The position numbers and the translations under genes are program-made. From assembly GCA_019192445.1 (NCBI GenBank), contig JAHCMK010000008.1:62001-126000 (forward strand): a stretch of 64,000 nucleotides of DNA, in the 5' to 3' direction. Below are positions 10,126-18,350 of this stretch, in pieces. Position 1 is the first letter of the stretch. The number at the start of each line of letters is the position of its first letter. The DNA comes from Oceanococcus sp. HetDA_MAG_MS8. Lineage in GTDB: Bacteria > Pseudomonadota > Gammaproteobacteria > Nevskiales > Oceanococcaceae. The notes below the pieces were generated by a model. That model saw only the letters and a program-made list of their open reading frames with translations. It ran no database searches and was not told where the DNA came from.

Positions 10126-10218
10126 AATGCTAACCGAGTCTAGAGTGGCTGTTGGCCACGACAGGGGAGGACACTTGGGGATGGTCGACGTCGGTTAGCA
10201 GGAGGACTCTTTGCGAAC
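10093..10218 (-). ncRNA. Candidate structured small RNA or regulatory leader
   Basis: On the minus strand a candidate promoter near 10225-10251 would start an RNA at about 10218. A 10-bp closing stem (10128-10137 with 10191-10200) encloses a 5-bp hairpin (10145-10149 with 10155-10159) and a C-rich unpaired stretch. An intrinsic terminator at 10093-10125 follows. The C-rich stretch includes CTCCCC (10164-10169), which is complementary to the GGGGAG ribosome site (10086-10091) of the next gene. It may be a stand-alone sRNA or a terminating leader that controls that gene. No known family was recognised. Confidence 0.5.
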
Positions 10219-10224
10219 GAGTTG

Positions 10225-10251
10225 AGCATAGGGTGCAACCTCTGCCGTCAA
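10225..10251 (-). promoter_or_regulatory. Candidate promoter for the structured RNA
   Basis: The minus strand has TTGACG (10246-10251), a 15-nt spacer and TATGCT (10225-10230). The -35 matches consensus at 5 of 6 positions and the -10 at 4; the spacer is shorter than optimal. Confidence 0.35.
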
Positions 10252-10567
10252 AAAAACGTCAATGCAGAGAATCAAATGACGAATGCACACAAGCGCCCTT
10301 TCAGCGGCCGAGCCAAGCAACCTTAAAATCCGCTCTTGGTCGGTCTTTCACCGCGCTTAACCGACCACTCTGCGCACTCTCAGGTCCTGTCTCAGATCCT
10401 CAGATCCGCCGCGCTCAACTCCTCTGAGCATATGCTGCTCCCAGGCCCACGCCTGCATGCGCAGCCTGGCTTTGGGGGAGCACGGCCTTTTTCTTAGGAA
10501 TCTGTGGGCTGAGCTTGGCTCCAGACTTCTGCGATAAGGACACTACGCTAAGCTTGCGTATCCATAG
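10252..10567. other. Non-coding stretch upstream of the hybrid histidine kinase
   Basis: No ORF with coding character was seen on either strand. One imperfect hairpin-forming segment lies at about 10441-10469 (CCAGG and CCTGG arms). No convincing promoter for the rightward kinase gene was found. Confidence 0.5.
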
Positions 10568-13135
10568 ATGGGGAGTGATGGCTTGATCCGAACGCTGCTC
10601 AGCGCCTGGACCGGATATCCGGGGCGCTGGTTGATTGGTTTTGCCTTATGTATTGGCCTTGTGATCGGCGGCTGGAACCTGCGCCAAAACTGGCTCGCGG
10701 AAGAGATGCAACTCCGCCTAGAGCTAGCAGCGCAAGCACAACTCGCCACCATGGATCCGGATACCATCAGCCCGGCTCGGCTCATCCAGCACCCGCGCGT
10801 CGCTCAGGCGCAAGTCGCCTATGCGGATGGCTCTTACTCACCTCGCGCGCGCAGTCCCGACTCCATCCCCTTTTGGCTTCCACGCCGAGCATGGTCCGTG
10901 GAACATCAGGGCACCATCGTGGAAATGGTCCTGATCCCGGTCATCACCAGCCAGGCTCCGGTGATGCTGCTCGGCGCCTTAATGCCTCCATTACTCGCAA
11001 GCCTCGCCTTTGCCTTGGTATTCGCCCCGCTACTGTCCCGTCCACTGCGGCGCCTGCAAAGCTGGGTCAGCAGTCTAGATCAAGGTCAACTGGGACAGTC
11101 TCCGCCCCACCTGCCCCAACCGCTGGCTGGCCTCGGCGCTCAGCTTCTGATTCTAGCTGAGCGGCTACGCCACACCCGCAGCGCCCTCCAAGAGCGCCAA
11201 TCCTCCAGCGACCGCCAGTACCTAGCGGAGATACGTGAACTCAAAGCGGCGTTGGCTAAATACGAGCATGAAGATCAAGCCCAATCGGCACTCAGTGATG
11301 GCCGCGGCGATCTTCTACGCACGATGAGCCACGAGATGCGCACCCCATTAACCGCGATCATGGGCTACGCCGACCTCCTACAGCGCAACGATGCCAGCCC
11401 TGAAACCGGCGAATACGCCGGTGTGATCAGCCGCTCCGCGCGCAACTTGCTGGGAATGATCAACAATTTGTTGGACCTTGCGCGGATTGAGGCTGGCGCG
11501 CTTCAGCCTCAAATCACCCAGTTCGACATCACAGAAATCGTCGAAGATACCGTTGCCTTGCTAGCGCCTCTGGCCTTTGAGAAAAGGCTGGAGATCAATA
11601 CCTTGATCTACCACGACGTTCCTGCACGGCTTCGTGGAGACCCGTTACGAATTGCCCAGGTACTCACCAACCTGCTGTCGAACGCGATCAAATACACCGA
11701 GCAAGGCGAAGTTATCGTGCGCCTGCTGCGGGAGAAGAAGGATGGTGATTCTCTGAATCTGCGCCTGGAGGTGGAGGATACCGGGCGTGGCCTAGACTCG
11801 GAGCAGCAGCAAAAGCTCTTTCAGGCCTGGCGCCGATTTGAAGTCGCTGGTAGTAGTGCCGGGGGCTCAGGTCTGGGTCTGGCCATTGTCCATCGGCTGC
11901 TGGATATGCTCGGTGGCTCTATTGAGGTCAACAGTCAGCCGGGATCCGGCTCCACCTTTATCGCTCACCTACCCGTCCAGCTGGACCGCAGCAGCCGCGC
12001 CAACCCTAGCTGGGATGGGCTGCGGGGACAGCGCATTTGGGTCAGCGATAATCACCCAAACTCGGTCAAATCACTGGCCCATTTGCTGACCTTTTGGGAT
12101 GTGGACTTGCGAACGTGGACACACATGGCCGACTTGCACGATGCGCTGGCAGACCCCAACACCCAGTGTCCTGCAGAGCTACTGATTCTTGGCTTAGACA
12201 CTCAGGCCAGCAATGCCACCATCGTCGGCCAAATTTTGGAATTACCGGCGCAGCAGCGCCCCCCGATCCTGGTGCTCACCCCCAGTATCGATGCCAGTGA
12301 ACATGCACGCTGGCAGCGACGCGGCGCCGATGCCGTGCTGGCCAAGGGCGCACCTCGCGCCACACTCTATGACCAGTTAGTGGGCTTGGCGCAGGCACGC
12401 TCTGGAGCTGTACCCAAGCCTCTGGCTCATACGCAGGTGCTAGTGGCCGACAACAACCGCGCAGGCCTACGCATTCTCCAAACCCAACTTCATAAGCTGG
12501 GTGCCCAAGTCAGTTGCGTGGAAACTGGACATCAGGCCTTAGAAGTTTGGCAGGAGCTCAAACCCAGCTTGGTCTTGCTTGACTATCACATGCCGGAAAT
12601 GAACGGTTTGGAATGCGCCAAAGCCCTGCGCGCCAGCAGCAACCATCCGGCCATGCTCATCGGGATGAGTGCTTGGCTGGACACCCGTGAAGAACAGGCT
12701 TGGAAGCAAGCGGGAATCGACGCCATCCTGCTCAAGCCTTTTGACATGGACCAGCTCCTTCGCGTCACGCGCCATAGCCGCCCGGCCAGCCAGCAGGCCT
12801 CCTCTACGCAGCAGCCCAGCAGCGTGCGCCAGCTACTGGATGACCCGGACATGGCCGATCTGCTGCGGGAGGAACTACCGCAGCAATGGCAGGCCTTGGA
12901 CCAAGCATTCATTCGCGGCCAGCTGCGCGATGTACGCGATGCCGCTCACCAGCTCCATGGCACAGCGGCGTTTCTACATCTGCAACCCCTGCAGGGAGAT
13001 TTGGCAGTGTTTGAACGCAGCCTTGCCGACAGTCGCAACTTGGACGACCGCCGGCTAGCCGAGATGATGTCGCGGGTACAGCTCAGCGTGCGTCAACTGT
13101 TAGATGAGCTTGGGGTGGCTCACAAGGCGGAGTAG
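10568..13135 (+). CDS. Hybrid sensor histidine kinase (BarA/GacS-like architecture)
   Basis: An 855-residue inner-membrane kinase. Two membrane segments (about 19-37 and 135-158) flank a short periplasmic part, followed by a HAMP-like linker and coiled coil. The HisKA H box is MSHEMRTPLTAIMGY (His255). The HATPase domain has the N box NLLSNAIKYT and the G box DTGRGLD. A degenerate receiver (about 485-610) is followed by an intact receiver with LLDYHMPEMNG (Asp672) and an HPt domain with HQLHGTAAF (His794). No response regulator is adjacent. The ATG at 10568 has a poor ribosome site; a TTG five codons later has GGGGAG in front and could be the real start. Its 3' end overlaps pdxJ by 16 bases. 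Confidence 0.9.
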   Translation: MGSDGLIRTLLSAWTGYPGRWLIGFALCIGLVIGGWNLRQNWLAEEMQLRLELAAQAQLATMDPDTISPARLIQHPRVAQAQVAYADGSYSPRARSPDSIPFWLPRRAWSVEHQGTIVEMVLIPVITSQAPVMLLGALMPPLLASLAFALVFAPLLSRPLRRLQSWVSSLDQGQLGQSPPHLPQPLAGLGAQLLILAERLRHTRSALQERQSSSDRQYLAEIRELKAALAKYEHEDQAQSALSDGRGDLLRTMSHEMRTPLTAIMGYADLLQRNDASPETGEYAGVISRSARNLLGMINNLLDLARIEAGALQPQITQFDITEIVEDTVALLAPLAFEKRLEINTLIYHDVPARLRGDPLRIAQVLTNLLSNAIKYTEQGEVIVRLLREKKDGDSLNLRLEVEDTGRGLDSEQQQKLFQAWRRFEVAGSSAGGSGLGLAIVHRLLDMLGGSIEVNSQPGSGSTFIAHLPVQLDRSSRANPSWDGLRGQRIWVSDNHPNSVKSLAHLLTFWDVDLRTWTHMADLHDALADPNTQCPAELLILGLDTQASNATIVGQILELPAQQRPPILVLTPSIDASEHARWQRRGADAVLAKGAPRATLYDQLVGLAQARSGAVPKPLAHTQVLVADNNRAGLRILQTQLHKLGAQVSCVETGHQALEVWQELKPSLVLLDYHMPEMNGLECAKALRASSNHPAMLIGMSAWLDTREEQAWKQAGIDAILLKPFDMDQLLRVTRHSRPASQQASSTQQPSSVRQLLDDPDMADLLREELPQQWQALDQAFIRGQLRDVRDAAHQLHGTAAFLHLQPLQGDLAVFERSLADSRNLDDRRLAEMMSRVQLSVRQLLDELGVAHKAE

Positions 13136-13920
13136 CTTTGCGCACTGGCCGCGGGCTGAGCCGGCTCTCGGCCTTGCATCATGCGCGTGCTCACCAAAAG
13201 ATTTTTCATGCGCGCCACGGCCGCCGCCATCCCAATCAAGACAGCATCGGCGACCAAGCTATGGCCGATGTTGAGCTCCTCAATTTCTGGAATATGCGCA
13301 ATCGGCCCCGCGTTCTCCGCAGTAAGCCCATGACCGGCATGCACTTGCAGGCCACGCGCACTCGCCTCAGCGGCGAACTCGACAATCTGCTTAAACAAGG
13401 CCTCATGGCGCATGGGGTCCCGTTCCTCCACCCAGGTTCCTGTGTGGATTTCCACGGCCTGCGCACCCGTCGCCAAAATGGCTTCCAACTGCGCTAAATC
13501 TGGCTCAACAAACAAGGAAACGCGCGTCCCTACCTCACGCAAACGGCCTACGGCCTTGGTAATACGCTCGGCTCCGGCACGTACATCTAGGCCGCCTTCC
13601 GTGGTGAGCTCTTCCCGTTTTTCGGGAACCAAACATGCCGCCTGCGGGCGCCACTGGGTCGCCAGATCGATAATCTGAGCATCGGCAGCGCACTCCAGGT
13701 TCAAGGGCACACTTAAGGAGGCCATGAGATCACTCACATCCTGCTCTTGTATGTGCCGGCGATCCTCACGCAGGTGCACCGTGATACTGTCTGCGCCCGC
13801 CGCCTGGGCAATCAGTGCAGCCGTCAGCGGACTGGGATAAGCCGTGCCGCGCGCTTGGCGCAGTGTGGCGACATGATCAACGTTGACGCCAAGACGTAGA
13901 GGGCGAATAGATTCAGACAT
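13120..13920 (-). CDS. pdxJ: Pyridoxine 5'-phosphate synthase
   Basis: About 266 residues. PdxJ condenses 1-deoxyxylulose 5-phosphate with 3-amino-2-oxopropyl phosphate to form pyridoxine 5'-phosphate. The N-terminal signature RLGVNVDHVATLRQARGT is unmistakable, with SITVHLREDRRHIQ and HAGHGLTAENAGPI further on. An ATG three codons upstream (13929) is also in frame. The C-terminal tail runs into the convergent kinase gene. It follows recO in the usual gammaproteobacterial order but is separated from it by an EamA gene on the other strand. Confidence 0.95.
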   Translation of the reverse strand: MSESIRPLRLGVNVDHVATLRQARGTAYPSPLTAALIAQAAGADSITVHLREDRRHIQEQDVSDLMASLSVPLNLECAADAQIIDLATQWRPQAACLVPEKREELTTEGGLDVRAGAERITKAVGRLREVGTRVSLFVEPDLAQLEAILATGAQAVEIHTGTWVEERDPMRHEALFKQIVEFAAEASARGLQVHAGHGLTAENAGPIAHIPEIEELNIGHSLVADAVLIGMAAAVARMKNLLVSTRMMQGREPAQPAASAQSYSAL

Positions 13921-13965
13921 GCAGTGCAACGTCCTTATACGGTTGAAAAATGGGGGAATAAGGCC

Positions 13966-14862
13966 ATGGGGCTAGGGGAATTTTACTCACTCGCGTGCGC
14001 GATCGCCTGGGCCCTAGCCATCATCGTGTTTCGTAAAGCTGGACAGGGCCTGTCACCCCAGCATCTGAACCTGCTCAAAAACACCGTGATGCTGGCCGCC
14101 CTGACTCCAACGATGTGGGCCTTCGGAAGCCCCTTTAGCTTGCCCCAATCTGCGCTCTGGGCCAGCCTCATTTCGGGATTTATTGGGATTGCCATTGGCG
14201 ATGGCCTGTACCTGCGCGCCGTCCAAATGTTGGGCGCCAGCCGCGCAGGATTGGCTGGCATGCTCTACAGCCCTTGGGTGGTCATACTCTCAGGAATTTG
14301 GTTGGGTGAATCCTTGGCCCGTGGTCAATGGTTAGGCTTGGGCTTAGTTCTCGTGGGCTTGCTTGGCGTAGGCCTATTGCAGCGCAAGGCCGTCGGAACT
14401 GCGGAACATGGCAGCTTTTCCTGGAGTGGGATGGCCATCGCCGGGGCAGCCATGGCCCTCATGGCTGCTGGCGTCGTCATGGTGAAGCCGGCCTTAGAAC
14501 AGCAGTCATTCCTCACCGTCGTTTGGTACCGAGCTATCGCGGGCACCCTACCCTTGCTGCTGTGGCTGGAGCGTCCGGGTGCAGCGCCGCAATTCAGACT
14601 CTGGTCTGCCCAGGCCTGGAGTGGGGTTAAGCACTGGGGACTCCTGCTGACCGGTTGTTTCCTAGGAACCTATGTGGCCATGTTGCTGTGGCTGGCAGGG
14701 TATCGCTATACCCAGGCCTCCGTGGCCGCCGTCCTCAATGAGTCGGCTGCGCTCTGGATCATGGTCTTTGCCTGGTGGTTCCTGGGAGACTCTTTGAGCC
14801 GCCGGCAGCTAGTTTGTGCCGGACTGATCGCCACCGGAGTAATGCTGGTGCTCTTCGCGTAG
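13966..14862 (+). CDS. EamA/DMT-family transporter
   Basis: 298 residues with ten predicted membrane helices in two EamA repeats, typical of drug/metabolite exporters. The segment GIAIGDGLYLRAVQMLGASRAG in the first half is characteristic of a DMT subgroup. The ORF opens at 13924, but MGLGEFYSLACA at 13966, preceded by GGGGGA, is the better start and leaves the first helix at the N-terminus. It is divergent from pdxJ. The last 54 bases overlap recO on the opposite strand. The substrate cannot be told from sequence. Confidence 0.85.
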   Translation: MGLGEFYSLACAIAWALAIIVFRKAGQGLSPQHLNLLKNTVMLAALTPTMWAFGSPFSLPQSALWASLISGFIGIAIGDGLYLRAVQMLGASRAGLAGMLYSPWVVILSGIWLGESLARGQWLGLGLVLVGLLGVGLLQRKAVGTAEHGSFSWSGMAIAGAAMALMAAGVVMVKPALEQQSFLTVVWYRAIAGTLPLLLWLERPGAAPQFRLWSAQAWSGVKHWGLLLTGCFLGTYVAMLLWLAGYRYTQASVAAVLNESAALWIMVFAWWFLGDSLSRRQLVCAGLIATGVMLVLFA

Positions 14863-15552
14863 CCGGCGCGCAGCCAACCATTGCTCTCGACTGCGCAGCC
14901 GGCTCAAGTCGACGATGCTGCCCAGCTGCCCCTGCAAAGGTCGACGTAACTGCTGCGCCGCAGCCTCACTCAGCGCGCCCTGCCCCAGCGCCAGCCAGGT
15001 ATCGCCGCTAAAGCCGCCCCGCGGATCTTGGTACAGGCCCTGTTCAGGCATGAGGCTGTAACACAGCTCGGGACGTACGGCATTTCCATCGCGGTCGATA
15101 TTGAGCGAAAAGCCGTGCCCAAGAGCTTGCAGCAAACCAAACTCGAAGCTTCGCAGCGGAGCCGCCAGAGACTTGGGCTGGTCATGCAAGGAGGCTAAGG
15201 CAGCTGCATACAGATCGAATATTGCCGGCACGGCCTCACCCTCCGGCAATACTTGGAGCAAGACCTCAGCCAAATACTGAGCGGCAAAGTAAGCTTCACC
15301 GGCCAACATAGGCACCGGCGGTGGCAGAAGGTCTAGGCTGAGCAGACGTCCTAACTCCCGGCCGGGGCTCCAGTGCAATAAGGAGCGTTGACCGGGTAGT
15401 ACCGCATGCTTGCGGCGCCCACCGCGCATGCCGCGCGCGACCACACTAATTCGGCCGTGCTCGCGGGTGAGAACGCGCAGCACAAAGCTGCTCTCCTTCC
15501 AGGCGAAACGTTGCAAGATATAGGCATGATCCTCATACGAGGTCGCCGTCAT
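14809..15552 (-). CDS. recO: DNA repair protein RecO
   Basis: 247 residues. RecO works with RecF and RecR to load RecA on SSB-coated DNA at gaps. The N-terminal OB fold contains AYILQRFAWKESSFVLRVLTREHGR and VARGMRGGR. The rest is the helical RecO domain. The ORF runs 32 codons upstream, but the ATG at 15552 overlaps the era stop as TAATG and gives the family length. The 3' end is antisense to the EamA gene. Confidence 0.92.
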   Translation of the reverse strand: MTATSYEDHAYILQRFAWKESSFVLRVLTREHGRISVVARGMRGGRRKHAVLPGQRSLLHWSPGRELGRLLSLDLLPPPVPMLAGEAYFAAQYLAEVLLQVLPEGEAVPAIFDLYAAALASLHDQPKSLAAPLRSFEFGLLQALGHGFSLNIDRDGNAVRPELCYSLMPEQGLYQDPRGGFSGDTWLALGQGALSEAAAQQLRRPLQGQLGSIVDLSRLRSREQWLAARRLREEHQHYSGGDQSGTN

Positions 15553-16442
15553 TAGTCGCTCGCGCCCAAGGTGCGAATCACCGCTTGGTCTTCGGCCCAA
15601 CCTTCCCGCAACTTCAACCACAAATGCAGGCGCACGGGACGGTCCCAAAGCCGGCTTAAATCAGCCTCGGCCGCTTCCCGGACGCGGCGCAGCTGCTGCC
15701 CGCCGCGGCCCAGAATAATAGGCTTATGACTGGCGCGATCCATCCAGATGGTGGCATAGGCGATCAGCGTTGCCCCCTCTTCCTGGGTCTGATCGATGGT
15801 CACCGCTAGCCGATAAGGCAACTCCTGATGCAAGCCCAAGAACAGCTGCTCGCGGATTTTCTCAGCCATCAAAAATTCGCCGCGGTGGGGCGTGAGGGTA
15901 TCAGCCGCATACAGCCAGCCCCCCTCCGGGGCGAGCTTGGTCAGCTCCTCACATAAGCGCGCAGCATCCGCCTCGCGGCGGGCGGACATGGGAAACAACA
16001 AGGCCGGATCGTAGTCCTTTTGCAGCGCCGCAAGCTCCGGAAACAAGCGAGTTTTGTCGCTGTGTTTGTCCACTTTGTTCAAGGCGATGGCCAAACATTT
16101 TGGCTGCCGGGCGACCAGGCGCTCAGCCACAGTCTGGTCAGCGCCAATGCGGCGCCCTGCCTCTAACACCCATAAAACGATGTCGACATCAGCCAGTGCG
16201 GCGACGGCATTACGGTCTAGTAAGCGATTAAGAGTCTGATTCTTTTCCGGAGCCTGACCTGGCGTATCCAAAAACACCAGTTGAGTATCGTCCTGAGTCC
16301 AAACACCAATGACTTGCTGGCGGGTGGTTTGCGCCTTGGGGGAAACCGCTGATAAACCCGCCCCCACACAGGCGTTTAGCAAAGTGGACTTGCCGACATT
16401 GGGCCGACCAACGATCGCGACTGTTGCACAGCGTTGGGTCAT
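15552..16442 (-). CDS. era: GTPase Era, 16S rRNA/30S assembly factor
   Basis: 296 residues. Era binds the 3' end of 16S rRNA and assists 30S maturation. The G domain has G1 GRPNVGKSTLLN, G3 DTPG and G4 NKVD. The C-terminal KH domain includes the loop ILGRGGQQLRRVREAAE. It overlaps rnc by ATGA at its start and recO by TAATG at its end, so the three are translationally coupled. Confidence 0.96.
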   Translation of the reverse strand: MTQRCATVAIVGRPNVGKSTLLNACVGAGLSAVSPKAQTTRQQVIGVWTQDDTQLVFLDTPGQAPEKNQTLNRLLDRNAVAALADVDIVLWVLEAGRRIGADQTVAERLVARQPKCLAIALNKVDKHSDKTRLFPELAALQKDYDPALLFPMSARREADAARLCEELTKLAPEGGWLYAADTLTPHRGEFLMAEKIREQLFLGLHQELPYRLAVTIDQTQEEGATLIAYATIWMDRASHKPIILGRGGQQLRRVREAAEADLSRLWDRPVRLHLWLKLREGWAEDQAVIRTLGASD

Positions 16443-17113
16443 GCCTGACTCTCCTTGAGCTGAGCAAGAATTTTCTCTGCGGCCTTCTGCTCGGCGGCAC
16501 GGCGACTCCGGGCCAAGGCTTGCTCCTGAATCACAGGCTGACCCGTTTGCAGCGCAACTTGCACACGCACGGTGTAGCTGCGCTTGTGCGCCGGGCCACT
16601 TTCATCAATGACGCTGTACTCCGGCCGCGCCAAACTGCGCGCCTGCAGCCATTCCTGTAAGCGGGTCTTGGCATCTTTGAGCGCGTCTGCACTAGGCAAG
16701 GTATCCCAGCGCGGCGCATAAAGGGTCGCCAGTGCCGTATGCACTGCCGCATTACCTCCATCTTCGTAAATGGCACCGATGACCGCTTCCAAAGCATCGG
16801 CCAGCATGGAGTGACGGCGCCAGCCAGCCGCTTTGAGTTCACCCGGCCCCATGCGCAAGTGCTCACCCAGACCCTGCTCCATCGCCAGCTCAGCCAAGGT
16901 TTCGGCACGGACTAAATGCGCTCGCCAGCGGGTGAGCTCCCCCTCGCTAGCCATAGGCTGACGCCGATAAAGCTCCTGCGCGATGAAAGCGCCCAGCAGC
17001 GCATCCCCCAGGAACTCCAAGCGCTCGTTGTGCGGTGATCCGGCACTGCGGTGAGTTAATGCCAGCTCCAACAGCTCAGGCTGCGCGAACTGATGCCCTA
17101 AACAATGGTTCAG
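16439..17113 (-). CDS. rnc: Ribonuclease III
   Basis: A double-stranded RNA endonuclease for rRNA and mRNA processing. The RNase III signature HNERLEFLGDALLG is present, with the second acidic cluster LADALEAVIGAIYEDGG and a C-terminal dsRNA-binding domain ending near QKAAEKIL. The first standard start in frame (TTG at 17071) would cut off LGHQFAQPELL, which aligns without gaps to the conserved N-terminus of RNase III. No ATG, GTG or TTG lies upstream in frame. A CTG at 17111-17113 with GGAGAG in front overlaps the upstream TGA as CTGA and gives 224 residues, near the E. coli 226. I chose it tentatively. Confidence 0.85.
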   Translation of the reverse strand: MNHCLGHQFAQPELLELALTHRSAGSPHNERLEFLGDALLGAFIAQELYRRQPMASEGELTRWRAHLVRAETLAELAMEQGLGEHLRMGPGELKAAGWRRHSMLADALEAVIGAIYEDGGNAAVHTALATLYAPRWDTLPSADALKDAKTRLQEWLQARSLARPEYSVIDESGPAHKRSYTVRVQVALQTGQPVIQEQALARSRRAAEQKAAEKILAQLKESQA

Positions 17114-17490
17114 GAGCCCTCTCCGAGATAGATATCGTTGGTAAAGCGAATGCTAAGAGACCAGTTTGCGAACAGCTCCGTTTGTGCGACATAGTCATAG
17201 CGCATCAAACGGCCCTCGTTACTCCGCACAAATTTGATGTCACTGACTTTGAGGGTGCGCACATCGTCCACATCCCAACGCCGCTGCAACATGCTACGCA
17301 ATTGCCCGACCGATACATTCGCGCTGCGCGCTTCGGGGGTACTGGCAACACCCTTAATGGCGGATTGAACCTTAACCTCGTTGAGATAAATAGGCACCAC
17401 CCTCAAGCCAACGAGCACGGCAGCGCCCAGCATGACAAGTGTAAATAGCTTGCTATACGCGCTACCTCGTTGCGAACGCATGTTTAGCAT
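17110..17490 (-). CDS. DUF4845 membrane-anchored protein
   Basis: 126 residues of unknown function, with one N-terminal membrane helix (about 15-32) after RSQRGSAYSK and an extracytoplasmic domain containing VVPIYLNEVKV. DUF4845 genes commonly sit between lepB and rnc in gammaproteobacteria, as here. The start at 17490 has AAGGAG seven bases upstream; a GTG two codons earlier is less likely. The stop overlaps the proposed rnc start. Confidence 0.85.
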   Translation of the reverse strand: MLNMRSQRGSAYSKLFTLVMLGAAVLVGLRVVPIYLNEVKVQSAIKGVASTPEARSANVSVGQLRSMLQRRWDVDDVRTLKVSDIKFVRSNEGRLMRYDYVAQTELFANWSLSIRFTNDIYLGEGS

Positions 17491-17545
17491 GCCCACGCTC
17501 CTTGCTTGGCAAAAGTCGCCAGATTAGCCCATGCGCGCCTAGCGG

Positions 17546-18331
17546 TCATGGCAGTGTGTTGCCAATGCGTGACCAGTCTGGACGACCTAACTGCGGGTTC
17601 CAGCTCATCCAAATGAAAAAGGCCCGACCAACCAAGCTGCGCTCAGGCACGAAGCCCCAACGGCGCGAGTCATCTGATCCGTCACGATTGTCGCCCATAA
17701 CAAAGTAATGCCCTTCGGGAATAGTCACGCGGGTATCCTCCCCTGGGCGTGGACGCCCCACCAAAATATCGTGGACTCGGCCGGCCAGATTTTCCTCGCG
17801 GCGCTCGAATATCAAGTCACGACCCCGCATGCTGATGGGGTAAGCCCCTAGAGGCAGTTGCTCCATCTTCTGACCGTTGATGTACAGATGCTTATCCATA
17901 TACACCAGCGTATCCCCCGGCATGCCCACGATACGCTTGATGAAATCCTTGCTAGGGTCTTCTGGAAACCGAAAAACCGCAATGTCTCCGCGCTCGGGGC
18001 TGCCAGTAGGCACTAAGGTGAAGTGCAGAGCCGGCATCTTCAGGCCATAGGCGAACTTATTGACCAAGATGAAGTCGCCGACTTCCAGCGTGGGCAACAT
18101 AGACCCCGACGGAATCCGAAAAGGCTCCACCACGAAAGAACGCAGCAACAGTACGAACAGCAATACCGGGAAAAATGAACGGCTGGTTTCCACCCCCCAG
18201 GGCTGCGCCGCACCTGCCTCTCGCCGTGGCGCTAACCAGAAGCGCTCCAGCGCGACAACTGCGCCCGTTATTAAGGTGAGCAGCAGCAATGCTGCTGAGA
18301 AATCGAAATGAATATCCTGGGGCACCGGCAA
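17546..18331 (-). CDS. lepB: Signal peptidase I
   Basis: 261 residues. It is an inner-membrane protease that removes Sec and Tat signal peptides. Two N-terminal membrane helices (about 12-30 and 52-68) precede the catalytic Ser77 in PSGSMLPT and the general base Lys132 in IKRIVGMPGD. The box MGDNRDGSDDSRRWGFVP is present. It lies 19 bases downstream of lepA, the conserved lepA-lepB arrangement. Confidence 0.96.
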   Translation of the reverse strand: MPVPQDIHFDFSAALLLLTLITGAVVALERFWLAPRREAGAAQPWGVETSRSFFPVLLFVLLLRSFVVEPFRIPSGSMLPTLEVGDFILVNKFAYGLKMPALHFTLVPTGSPERGDIAVFRFPEDPSKDFIKRIVGMPGDTLVYMDKHLYINGQKMEQLPLGAYPISMRGRDLIFERREENLAGRVHDILVGRPRPGEDTRVTIPEGHYFVMGDNRDGSDDSRRWGFVPERSLVGRAFFIWMSWNPQLGRPDWSRIGNTLP

Positions 18332-18350
18332 GGTTCCTTTAGTTCAGGGG

